Source: an uncultured Chlamydiae bacterium | GTDB taxonomy: Bacteria; Chlamydiota; Chlamydiia; Chlamydiales; SM23-39 | Assembly: GCA_903889795.1 (NCBI GenBank) | Contig: CAISYW010000188.1 | Span: forward strand, 1-13,149 | Length of the DNA: 13,149 bases | Direction: 5' to 3' | Part shown: positions 6,672-12,946 of the stretch, piece by piece | Position numbering within the stretch: position 1 is the first letter of the stretch | Layout of the letters: each line of letters starts with the position of its first letter | The notes under the pieces: model-generated | Told to the model about the DNA's origin: nothing | Database searches by the model: none | What the model saw: the letters and a program-made list of their open reading frames with translations, nothing else | Position numbers and translations under genes: made by a program

Positions 6672-6782
6672 ATGAAATTCTCTCTAACAGCGTTTGTCTT
6701 CAGTTCCATGATTTTACCAATTGCAATCGTTGCCAATCCTCCTCAAATTTTTTTTTTCGGAAGCAGCTATGAAAAAACTTGA
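6672..6782 (+). CDS. 36-aa ORF with signal peptide, possible secreted peptide or gene remnant
   Basis: ATG at 6672 with a good SD (AAGGA ending four bases before it) opens a 36-codon frame. Residues 1-21 are a textbook signal peptide: MKFS, a hydrophobic core and a VA-N cleavage site. The remainder includes NPPQIFFFGSS and ends SYEKT. The IFFFGSSY stretch resembles the start of SGNH/GDSL hydrolases (FGDS), so it may be the stump of a secreted hydrolase. The frame crosses a run of ten T (about 6748-6757) and overlaps the cytidine deaminase start by 14 bases. Deleting one T would fuse the signal peptide in frame with the deaminase. Whether the peptide is made is unknown. Confidence 0.45.
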   Translation: MKFSLTAFVFSSMILPIAIVANPPQIFFFGSSYEKT

Positions 6783-7608
6783 GACAATGATTCCCTCTAA
6801 TCCCTTCGTTATCTCTGCAGAACGGGTGAATGAAATGGTGCCGATGAGTGGGCTTGAAGTGGAGGAATTACTGATTGAGCTTATCCCGATCGCAAAGCGC
6901 TTCGCTCGTTCTCCTATATCTAATTATCAAGTTGGAGTCGCCGCTCTTGGAAAAAGTGGGAATATTTATCTCGGGGTCAATTTGGAATTTTCAGGTCAAC
7001 CCTTGAATGCGACTGTCCATGGCGAACAATTTTTAATCGTGAATGCGAGAAATCATGGCGAAACAGAAATTGTTGCGATGGCTCTGTCTGCAGCGCCTTG
7101 TGGGCATTGCAGACAATTTTTAAATGAAATCGATGAAAAGGGGCAATTGCAGATTCTGATCCCCAATACTCCGCCAAGGAATCTTTCTTCTCTGCTACCT
7201 GAGGCTTTTGGGCCGAAAAATCTCGGTCTTGCCACCAATTTATTCGTTCTGCCGGATGTTTATCCTCCTTTTACTCATGAATCTCCCCTAGTAGCGGAAG
7301 CTCTAAGGGCTGCCTGCGCCTCTTATGCTCCTTATAGTCATTCTAAGTCGGGTGTGGCGATTCATACGAGTGATGGGAAAATTTATTCTGGATCCTGTTT
7401 AGAGAACGCCGCTTTTAATCCAAGTCTTTCACCTCTTCAGGCGGCTTTAGTGGCTCTTGTAACGGATCTGCGCCGGTATGATGAAATTGTCGAGGTGGTC
7501 CTCGTTGAGAGGGGTGCTGCGAAGATCGGCTATGAAAGGTCTGCGCGAGCGCTTTTAAAAAACATTGCGCCGGATGCTCAATTTCATCTGGAAAATCGTG
7601 AATTTTAA
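6769..7608 (+). CDS. cdd: Cytidine deaminase (E. coli Cdd-type, two-domain)
   Basis: Deaminates cytidine and deoxycytidine to uridine and deoxyuridine in pyrimidine salvage, in the cytosol. With the ATG at 6769 the protein is 279 aa, close to the 294 aa of the E. coli dimeric enzyme. The N-terminal catalytic domain shows zinc ligand H84 and proton-shuttle E86 in TVHGEQ and the zinc ligands C111 and C114 in APCGHCRQF; N71 and E73 of GVNLEF bind ribose. The second domain (about 172-279, SYAPYSHSKSGVAI) has the same fold pattern but lacks the zinc ligands, as in E. coli. The ATG at 6769 has GGAAG as SD. An in-frame TTG at 6721 would add a stretch translated from a T10 tract and is rejected. It overlaps the upstream signal-peptide ORF, so translational coupling is possible. 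Confidence 0.93.
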   Translation: MKKLETMIPSNPFVISAERVNEMVPMSGLEVEELLIELIPIAKRFARSPISNYQVGVAALGKSGNIYLGVNLEFSGQPLNATVHGEQFLIVNARNHGETEIVAMALSAAPCGHCRQFLNEIDEKGQLQILIPNTPPRNLSSLLPEAFGPKNLGLATNLFVLPDVYPPFTHESPLVAEALRAACASYAPYSHSKSGVAIHTSDGKIYSGSCLENAAFNPSLSPLQAALVALVTDLRRYDEIVEVVLVERGAAKIGYERSARALLKNIAPDAQFHLENREF

Positions 7609-7737
7609 TACGATATTAAATATCAATTCTTATCCGTCTAATTATTAGTTAGTTAATTGATGCAATTCTCAAAAAAATTACAGGTGATTGCTCGATAAAT
7701 ATCCGGTATGAGACAATTTCCTTAATGAGGCTTTAAC

Positions 7738-7806
7738 GTGCGTTATTTTTTTTCCTGTCAAACCAAAGTCCTTTTTACCACCACGACGACCGGCGTCAGC
7801 CGGTAG
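7738..7806 (+). CDS. Threonine-rich leader peptide (attenuator)
   Basis: A GTG start at 7738 with SD TGAGG (7726-7730, seven bases away) opens a 22-codon frame ending in TAG at 7804-7806. Its core is five consecutive Thr codons, ACC ACC ACG ACG ACC (7777-7791), with a sixth Thr (ACC) at 7762. This is the logic of the E. coli thr leader: low charged tRNA-Thr stalls the ribosome on the Thr run and changes the folding of the RNA downstream. Here the last codons (GGC GTC AGC CGG) form the stem of the following hairpin, so a translating ribosome covers it. It lies about 65 bases upstream of the transporter start. Seen directly: the frame, codons, SD and hairpin. Inferred: threonine-responsive attenuation. 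Confidence 0.75.
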   Translation: MRYFFSCQTKVLFTTTTTGVSR

Positions 7807-7820
7807 TATCTCCTTTTTTT
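7789..7820 (+). promoter_or_regulatory. Hairpin and T-tract overlapping the Thr leader (candidate attenuator)
   Basis: A perfect stem ACCGGC / GCCGGT (7789-7794 and 7799-7804) with tetraloop GTCA, then AGTATCTCC and a run of seven T (7814-7820). The nine bases between stem and T-run are long for a classical terminator. The TCTCC here (7809-7813) can pair with the transporter SD GGAGA (7861-7865), so control of translation initiation is an alternative to termination. Confidence 0.5.
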
Positions 7821-7870
7821 CTATCAATTTTTAAAGATTTCTAAAAAACAAGTTTTAAATGGAGACGTAT

Positions 7871-9025
7871 ATGTTCCGTAAAATGCCAATTCTTCTATTG
7901 GCGATGATTATTTTGGTGGGAATTTCATTCGATTGGCTTCCGCCAGTTTGCAAATCTGTTTTATATGGGATCAGTCTATCCCTCAAATCTCTGATCGTTT
8001 TTTTGCTTCCTTTTATGATTTTTGGTTTATTGTTTAAAACTTCGGTTCAATTAGCTAAAAATGCTTCGAAATGGATTTTATTAATTTTAATTGCCATCTG
8101 CGTGTCGAACTTTTTCTCCACCATGGTGAGCTACCTTATAGGCACCGTTGCCTATCAGTTTGATTTATCAATGGCTATTCCAACTGAAAGCGTTTCTTTA
8201 ATTCCCCTCGGAAACTTTTCATTACCAAAATTAGTGGGCAATAGCCAAGCGATGTTTGCCGGCTTGCTGCTGGGAATTTTGTGCGGATGGCTGAAACCTT
8301 CTTTTGCAGAGAAAATTGCAACTCATCTTGAGAAATTCATTGGTTGTTTATTGAAGTCCATTCTCTATGTTATTCCTCTGTTCATCGCAGGATTTATCGT
8401 CAAAATGATGCATGATGGGGTGATGAGCCTAATTCTACGCCACTATGCCTTGATTTTTGTTTTAGTGGCCGGGGCTGTTTTTACTTACATCGGATTGATT
8501 TATTTTTTCGCAACCGGCTTTCAGTATAGACGTTTTGTTCAGAGCATTAAAAACATGCTTCCCGCGGCTATTGCAGGGTTTGGTAGTATGTCAAGTGCAG
8601 CAGCGATGCCTTTGACGATTTTAGGAACCGAAAAAAACTCGAAAAATCCCGACTTAGCGCAAGCAATCATTCCTGCCACAGTGAATATCCATTTGATTGG
8701 AGATTGTTTTGCGATTCCTGTTTTTGCTTTTGCGATCATGAAGAGTTTTGGAGTTGCTGAGCCGGCGTTTTTGAGTTATTTAATATTTGCCAGCTACTTT
8801 GTCATGGCAAAATTTTCTGTCGCTGCTGTTCCAGGCGGAGGTATTCTTGTCATGCTTCCGATACTTGAAACGTACCTGGGCTTCAGCGGAGAGATGTTAT
8901 CTCTCATCACCGCCCTCTATATTCTCTTTGATCCGATCATTACAGTTGCGAATGTACTTGGCAATGGCGGGTTTGCGATGGGAATCGGAAATTTAGGCAG
9001 AGTTACTTCAGCTGTCTTAAAATGA
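7871..9025 (+). CDS. DAACS (SLC1-type) amino-acid/dicarboxylate:cation symporter, probable threonine or serine/threonine transporter
   Basis: A 384-aa inner-membrane protein with about eight hydrophobic segments plus re-entrant loops. The DAACS hallmarks are a serine-rich hairpin SMSSAAAMPLTI (239-250, cf. SSSAATLP), the helix TVNIHLIGD (270-278, in place of the usual N-M-D-G), a PGGG re-entrant loop (321-324), and FDPIITVANVLGN (353-365, cf. DR.RT..NV.GD). Missing canonical residues, including the Arg of that last motif, suggest a neutral rather than acidic substrate. The Thr leader upstream points to threonine, as in SstT-like Ser/Thr carriers; this is inference. The start at 7871 is chosen because GGAG (7861-7864) lies six bases before it. 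The in-frame ATG at 7859 overlaps that SD and is rejected. It is monocistronic, closed by a strong terminator. Confidence 0.85.
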   Translation: MFRKMPILLLAMIILVGISFDWLPPVCKSVLYGISLSLKSLIVFLLPFMIFGLLFKTSVQLAKNASKWILLILIAICVSNFFSTMVSYLIGTVAYQFDLSMAIPTESVSLIPLGNFSLPKLVGNSQAMFAGLLLGILCGWLKPSFAEKIATHLEKFIGCLLKSILYVIPLFIAGFIVKMMHDGVMSLILRHYALIFVLVAGAVFTYIGLIYFFATGFQYRRFVQSIKNMLPAAIAGFGSMSSAAAMPLTILGTEKNSKNPDLAQAIIPATVNIHLIGDCFAIPVFAFAIMKSFGVAEPAFLSYLIFASYFVMAKFSVAAVPGGGILVMLPILETYLGFSGEMLSLITALYILFDPIITVANVLGNGGFAMGIGNLGRVTSAVLK

Positions 9026-9030
9026 AAACA

Positions 9031-9070
9031 GAATCATGGGAGGAGCTGCTTCCTCCTATGATTCTTATTT
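9031..9070 (+). terminator. Strong rho-independent terminator of the transporter gene
   Basis: A 14-bp stem (GAATCATGGGAGGA / TCCTCCTATGATTC, one G-T pair; 9031-9044 and 9051-9064) starts five bases after the stop codon and is followed by TTATTT. Its tail abuts the palindromic element. Confidence 0.9.
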
Positions 9071-9235
9071 ATACTGCTGTCGGCCTGAACATTTGATTTT
9101 TCATCGACATCTTTTGCGCTCCAATGATCCTCGATCTCGCTAACTTGCTGCAAGTTGGCTTCGATCTCCGCAATACATTGGAATGCAAAATCTCGCCCTC
9201 AAAAATCAAAGCTTCAGACCGACGGCAGTATAAAT
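9067..9235. mobile_element. 169-bp near-complete palindromic repeat element (MITE-like), copy C
   Basis: The two ends are inverted repeats, 31 of 35 bases matching, with the outermost ten perfect (ATTTATACTG / CAGTATAAAT). Similarity continues inward (TTTTGC then TCCAATG on both arms) to a central perfect hairpin AACTTG-CTG-CAAGTT at 9142-9156, so the whole element can fold as one long stem. It contains no ORF. Four arm-only relatives occur in the window (copies A, B, D, E), one being 60 bases identical. This fits a non-autonomous, transposase-mobilised palindrome. No clear target-site duplication is visible, and the mobilising enzyme is not in the window. Confidence 0.8.
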
Positions 9236-9303
9236 CGAATTCTCAATCATCGCGAATGTCTGTCGCGTTGATTGATAGTTGTTTTTGCAGCTAGATTTAT
9301 TTT

Positions 9304-9333
9304 TTGACTATTTATTATGCGGTTTGTTATAAA
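9304..9333 (+). promoter_or_regulatory. Sigma-70-like promoter for the glycan-modification genes
   Basis: TTGACT (9304-9309) and TATAAA (9328-9333) with an 18-bp spacer; predicted start near 9340, giving a 5' UTR of roughly 115 nt before the ATG at 9455. The rest of 9236-9442 is AT-rich with no ORF or other recognisable feature. Confidence 0.5.
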
Positions 9334-9454
9334 AAATAAAGAGTCTAAATTTTTCTAGATTGTTTTCTTTTTAACTCGATGTGTTTTTTTTGGTTTGATA
9401 GTTATTTTATAGAGAAGCGCTTATAGGTTTTAATAATATTTAATGGAGAAATAT

Positions 9455-10108
9455 ATGAATTTTTACGGTGAATTCGAAACAGACAAAGTTATCAGATCGT
9501 ATTTTCCCGATTTATCCTACAAGGGAACCTTCATCGAGGTTGGTGCTGCAAGGCCGGATTTCCTCTCTCTTTCGAGGCATTTTAAGGAAACCGGGTGGTC
9601 GACTATTGGAGTTGATGCAAATCCAGTATTTGCTGAAATGCATAGACAGGCTGGTAACAGAATAATTAACGTCGCATTATCTAATTACATCGCTGATGAT
9701 GTTGATTTTCAAATCATGTTCTCTAAAGATAATGCGGGTTACGAAGGAGGAGTAGTAACGATGGAGTCTTTCTCTTCTCTTAAGCCGTGGTCACACGTTG
9801 GATCACAGATGACAAATGGTCTTTATAAAGCCAAGAAGATCATTAAGGTAAATGTTAGGACTTTGGATTACCTCTACGATCATGATCTAGCCGACATTAA
9901 AAAGGTTGATGTGATTTCCATTGATGTTGAAGGCGGTGAGCTAGATGTTCTGAAAGGTTTAACTAATAAAAATTTATACCCAACACTTTTTGTAATTGAA
10001 TGTCTTTATAACAATAGAAACGCTGAAGAAGCAGCTATTCTAGGTTCGATGGGCTATATAAAAGATAAAGCGCAAAGTCACAATCATTTTTACCGGAAAA
10101 TGAACTAA
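9455..10108 (+). CDS. FkbM-family SAM-dependent methyltransferase
   Basis: A 217-aa methyltransferase of the FkbM type, which commonly methylates hydroxyls of sugars or polyketides. The SAM-binding glycine-rich strand is FIEVGAARPD (26-35), followed by the acidic IGVDANP (51-57). The C-terminal family signature is VNVRTLDYL (132-140) and VDVISIDVEGGELDVLKGL (151-169), with the FVIECLYN strand after it. The start is set at 9455, where GGAGA (9445-9449) gives a proper SD; the in-frame ATG at 9443 overlaps that SD. It overlaps the next gene by one base (TAATG), so the two are translationally coupled. The neighbour is a glycosyltransferase, so a sugar substrate is likely. The AT-rich composition differs from the ctc region. 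Confidence 0.88.
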   Translation: MNFYGEFETDKVIRSYFPDLSYKGTFIEVGAARPDFLSLSRHFKETGWSTIGVDANPVFAEMHRQAGNRIINVALSNYIADDVDFQIMFSKDNAGYEGGVVTMESFSSLKPWSHVGSQMTNGLYKAKKIIKVNVRTLDYLYDHDLADIKKVDVISIDVEGGELDVLKGLTNKNLYPTLFVIECLYNNRNAEEAAILGSMGYIKDKAQSHNHFYRKMN

Positions 10109-11049
10109 TGAACGTACTAATTATCAATAGCAATGAACCTTCCTGCGGTGTCTACCAATTCGGAGTCAATCTCTATAACTTAGTTAATTCGGCCAATCAC
10201 CCTACTAAATGGCACATCGCGTATTGTGCCTCTAGTTCTGATGTTTTGAATGCCGTCAACACATACAACCCCAATGCTATTATCTTCAATTATCATCCAT
10301 GTACACAGCCATTTGTGAGTTCTAGTCTAATCAAGCAGACTAAGAAAGTCTGTTTTGGCGTATATCATGAAATTTCACAAGAAGAAGCGGATACAATTCA
10401 GCCCGGTCTATTCCACCATTGGATCTGCAGCGATCCATCTCTTGTTATCAAGAACGCGCACATTTCTAAGTTCAGCAGACCGATATATCAGATGTGCAAT
10501 ACTAATCCTATTCCCCAAGTTCCAACTTTCGGAACGTTTGGTTTTGGATTCGCCAATAAGGGATTTTCGAGAATTATACAGGCAGTACAAGAACAATATG
10601 ATAATGCCGTGATCAGGATGCATATTGGGTTTGCTAAGTTTGGAGATGCATATGGTGTTGGAGCGCGCCAACGGGTTATTGAATCTTTGAATTTAATTAA
10701 GAAGCCTGGAATTAGTTTAATTACCAGTCATGATTTTCTTTCTACTCTTGATTTAATGCAGTTTCTCGCTCAGAATACGGCTAATATATTCCTATATGAT
10801 GACATGCATCGTGGAATCTCGAGTACGATTGATTATGCTCTTGCTGTTCGACGTCCGATCATCATTAGTAAATCATATATGTTTAGGCATATTTGGAACG
10901 CGCAGCCTAGTATTTTCATTGAAGAAAAAACAATCCCTGAAATTGTCGCTAATGGATTTGCCCCATTGGAACCTTTTATGCAAGCTTGGCATCCGCAGAA
11001 TTTAGCTAACGAACTTATAGCTATTATTGAGAGATTCATTACCGTGTAA
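10108..11049 (+). CDS. Glycosyltransferase-like protein (GT-B fold, GT4-type)
   Basis: A 313-aa protein with the layout of a short GT-B glycosyltransferase. The N-terminal Rossmann start is MNVLIINSNEPSCGVYQFG (GVYQFG in the position where GT4 enzymes have their glycine loop). A second domain starts at FGTFGFGFANKGFSRIIQA (141-159), which resembles the G-F..NKG entry to the nucleotide-sugar-binding domain. Residues 232-262, with ISSTIDYALAVRRPIIIS, look like the donor-site helix region, although the usual E-x7-E is not clear. No membrane segment is seen, so it should be cytosolic. Its start overlaps the FkbM stop by one base. Donor and acceptor are unknown, and the enzyme class is a moderate-confidence call from fold pattern only. 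Confidence 0.65.
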   Translation: MNVLIINSNEPSCGVYQFGVNLYNLVNSANHPTKWHIAYCASSSDVLNAVNTYNPNAIIFNYHPCTQPFVSSSLIKQTKKVCFGVYHEISQEEADTIQPGLFHHWICSDPSLVIKNAHISKFSRPIYQMCNTNPIPQVPTFGTFGFGFANKGFSRIIQAVQEQYDNAVIRMHIGFAKFGDAYGVGARQRVIESLNLIKKPGISLITSHDFLSTLDLMQFLAQNTANIFLYDDMHRGISSTIDYALAVRRPIIISKSYMFRHIWNAQPSIFIEEKTIPEIVANGFAPLEPFMQAWHPQNLANELIAIIERFITV

Positions 11050-11142
11050 TACTTCATTTCTCAATTTAAATATCGTTAGAAAAAGTTATATGTTAACAGT
11101 GTGATAAAATATTTTTAAAAAATCTTAATAAACGGTGATTTA

Positions 11143-11832
11143 ATGATACTTAAAAATCCTGAAGAAGTTAAAAAGGCAACTCAAATTATTTTAGATAAAG
11201 GGTTATTGCCAAATTTTTCTTGTCCACCTAAAGATTGGGATCTTAGTCTGTCTTTGGGTTGTCTGGAAAACATAAAATTCGCCAATAACAGTAAGGTTGA
11301 TGTCCTTGATATGGGGTGTCAAGGTTCAGTCGTATTAGTGAATTGTTTGAAAATGGGGCTGATTGGAAAGAAAATAGGAATAGATTTTGTAGCCGTGCCG
11401 GAGGAAGATGGAATAACCCATGTGATCGGGGATATAACAAACACAAATTTGGAAGATGGCTCATTTGATGCGATAACATGCTTGTCAGTCATTGAGCATG
11501 GAGTTAATCCTTATAAGTTATTCAATGAATGTTCTAGGCTTTTGAAGCCGAAGGGTCAATTGCTATTGTCTTTTGATTATTGGGATCCAAAGCTTCGTTC
11601 AACGGAGACTCCTTTTGGACTTCCTTGGTCTATTTTCTGTAGACAAGAAGCTGAAGGTCTGATTTCAACCGCAAAGCGGTATGGTTTGATTGTCGCAAAT
11701 GATTCGGCTGAGAATCCTTTTGCCCATGTCGAAGTTGATTGGAATGTCGATCAACCTGTGATTTACCCCGGCTATTTTTCTCCAGGGCAATATAGATATA
11801 CTTTTGGATTCTTGGCGTTTACTAAAGATTAG
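11143..11832 (+). CDS. Class I SAM-dependent methyltransferase (type 11-like)
   Basis: A 229-aa cytosolic methyltransferase. Motif I is VLDMGCQGS (54-62), motif II acidic residue D81 in IGIDF, a GDITN acidic turn at 96-100, post-motif SFDAITCLSVIEHG (107-120), and LLKPKGQLLLSFDYW (133-147) as motif III; these fit the Methyltransf_11/25 type. The C-terminal part (about 160-229) is specific and may bind the acceptor. It follows the FkbM-glycosyltransferase pair on the same strand after a 93-bp gap without a terminator. SD GGTGA lies five bases before the ATG. Membership in a glycan or small-molecule modification cluster is inferred from neighbours. Confidence 0.87.
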   Translation: MILKNPEEVKKATQIILDKGLLPNFSCPPKDWDLSLSLGCLENIKFANNSKVDVLDMGCQGSVVLVNCLKMGLIGKKIGIDFVAVPEEDGITHVIGDITNTNLEDGSFDAITCLSVIEHGVNPYKLFNECSRLLKPKGQLLLSFDYWDPKLRSTETPFGLPWSIFCRQEAEGLISTAKRYGLIVANDSAENPFAHVEVDWNVDQPVIYPGYFSPGQYRYTFGFLAFTKD

Positions 11833-11852
11833 ATATAATTTATTTGGTTCTA

Positions 11853-11893
11853 TGTCGATGAAAAACCAAATGTTCAGGCCGATAACAAAATAA
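11853..11893 (-). repeat. Solo arm of palindromic repeat family, copy E
   Basis: The reverse complement reads ttattttgttatcggcctg followed by aacatttggtttttcatcgaca, matching the left arm of the full element with a handful of changes. It is the most diverged copy, and its tip points right, opposite to copies A, B and D. Confidence 0.75.
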
Positions 11894-11909
11894 CTAAAGG
11901 CCGTTTTTC

Positions 11910-11942
11910 AACCTCGCTAACTTTTTATAAGTTAGCGAGGTT
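11910..11942. repeat. Perfect 12-bp hairpin between convergent genes
   Basis: AACCTCGCTAAC (11910-11921) and GTTAGCGAGGTT (11931-11942) pair perfectly around a 9-nt AT-rich loop. It sits between the convergent methyltransferase and the 118-aa gene and probably separates their transcripts, but neither strand has a T-run after it. Its CTCGCTAAC 9-mer recurs at 9136-9144 inside the palindromic element and at 12699-12707. Confidence 0.6.
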
Positions 11943-11956
11943 CCCTCAAATGGATT

Positions 11957-12313
11957 TTATGCTTTGACAATCTGGTATTCCGGTCCTAAGTGATACACCG
12001 CGTTCGAAAAACAGCCACCTGTACCTTTGACGGCTAAATAATCTGTAACAATCGTGGCTGTAACTCCGGTCGCAAGCAACGGAAGTGAGCGTGTAACAAA
12101 GTCAGGAGCGAATGTGTGTACAGGGCCGAGGCTAAATATGGTTCCTGCAACTGTCGCAATTGTAAATGCAGTAAGTGCGAGGGTACCAACTGTTAGTGAT
12201 GATCCCACCGCACCCCATATTAAACCTTTCAGGGAATTTTGATGGTTTTTCAGAACGAAAAATTCATCCTTACCATTGATTTGATTGATTGGAAAACTTC
12301 CGATAATAGTCAT
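11957..12313 (-). CDS. Small hydrophobic membrane protein (hypothetical)
   Basis: A 118-aa protein I do not recognise. Residues about 28-60 (a long hydrophobic stretch containing GAVGSSLTVGTLALTAF) and 74-93 (SLPLLATGVTATIVTDYLAV) make two membrane segments separated by a short linker. The N-terminal 27 residues and C-terminal 25 are polar. This bilobed hydrophobic layout resembles chlamydial inclusion-membrane (Inc) proteins, but also many unrelated small membrane proteins. It has an excellent SD (AGGAG, five bases before ATG) and a consensus TATAAT -10, suggesting strong expression. It is single-gene, convergent with the methyltransferase. Confidence 0.7.
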   Translation of the reverse strand: MTIIGSFPINQINGKDEFFVLKNHQNSLKGLIWGAVGSSLTVGTLALTAFTIATVAGTIFSLGPVHTFAPDFVTRSLPLLATGVTATIVTDYLAVKGTGGCFSNAVYHLGPEYQIVKA

Positions 12314-12346
12314 TGGATCTCCTAAAAAGGGGTTGGATGGGGTGCT

Positions 12347-12352
12347 ATTATA
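12347..12352 (-). promoter_or_regulatory. Consensus -10 box for the 118-aa gene
   Basis: TATAAT on the minus strand, 33 bases upstream of the ATG; the predicted start near 12340 gives a short leader. No good -35 is found 16-18 bases further up (closest is ATACAT). Confidence 0.5.
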
Positions 12353-12816
12353 ATGAGATTGCTTGATTTATGTATATCGACGATTTTTTTTATGGAAATG
12401 GTTTAGATAATAAATCAATTATATACTCCTTTCAATTTAATCCGAATGGGTACGATTGAACAGGAAGGAGTATAGATCAGCTTTTTCTCCATTGATAGAT
12501 TTGTTTATTGAATTATGCTGTCTTGTTTTGTTTGAAGATTTGACTCTGTAATTATAATTCATTCTTGATTTTGTTGATTTTTTCTCAAAAAATCTGCTAA
12601 TTTGATTTTTGGACAGAATTATTTTGCACCCTGGGAGATGCTGAGTCTGTCTCTTGCGCTTTTTGATGTTTTTTCGGCTAAAATGTCGATTTTATCAACT
12701 CGCTAACTGATAATGTGTTGGTCTGTTTTTTCAATCGCTGTTTTACCAAAAACCTTACGCAAGCTGCGTGAAATTGTTTTTTTTTCTGCATCTCCTTAAT
12801 AACCAAGAGAGTTTTT
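12353..12816. other. Gene-free 460-bp stretch with two hairpins and a possible sRNA
   Basis: No plausible coding frame. It holds a perfect 10-bp hairpin, TATACTCCTT / AAGGAGTATA (12422-12431 and 12465-12474); a TATAAT at 12553-12558 with TTTGAA 16 bp upstream on the plus strand; a second hairpin TTATCA / TGATAA (12692-12697 and 12708-12713) whose loop is ACTCGCTAAC; and a terminator-like structure at 12755-12785. Together the last three could delimit a plus-strand transcript of about 220 nt, or a long 5' UTR of the 38-aa gene. Confidence 0.4.
12755..12785 (+). terminator. Terminator-like hairpin upstream of the 38-aa gene
   Basis: Stem TTACGCA / TGCGTGA (one G-T pair, 3-nt loop AGC; 12755-12761 and 12765-12771), followed after five bases by nine T (12777-12785). 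The gap before the T-run weakens the call. Confidence 0.45.
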
Positions 12817-12933
12817 ATGACAAAAGAAATAGTAAAGCATCGTAAAGATGAAAGAAAAAAGCCAACACTGACACCGAAAGAACGAAAGGTGAAGAAGCTG
12901 GAAAAAAAACAGAATAAATCCGGAAAAATCTAG
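12817..12933 (+). CDS. 38-aa lysine-rich basic protein
   Basis: The ATG at 12817 opens a 38-codon frame. About 40% of residues are Lys or Arg (EIVKHRKDERKK, then LTPKERKVKKLEKKQNKS). The absence of hydrophobic segments and the high charge suggest a nucleic-acid-binding or disordered protein. Similar short K-rich proteins with a TPKE(K/R)K-type motif exist in other bacteria, but I cannot name a function. The SD is weak (AGAGAG, about six bases before ATG). The frame ends just before a strong terminator, and the codon pattern (no internal stop, terminator spacing) supports a real gene. Confidence 0.6.
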   Translation: MTKEIVKHRKDERKKPTLTPKERKVKKLEKKQNKSGKI

Positions 12934-12946
12934 CCTTTCTCAGCAG

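Noticed and set aside
6721..6768. TTG start giving a longer cytidine deaminase
   Set aside because: The extension is translated from a T10 tract in the frame opposite to the signal-peptide ORF. ATG 6769 has an SD and gives the normal family length.
4289..9235. Recurrent ~25-bp sequence as a CRISPR array
   Set aside because: Copies are 0.9-3.3 kb apart with genes between, in mixed orientations, and with no regular spacers or cas genes.
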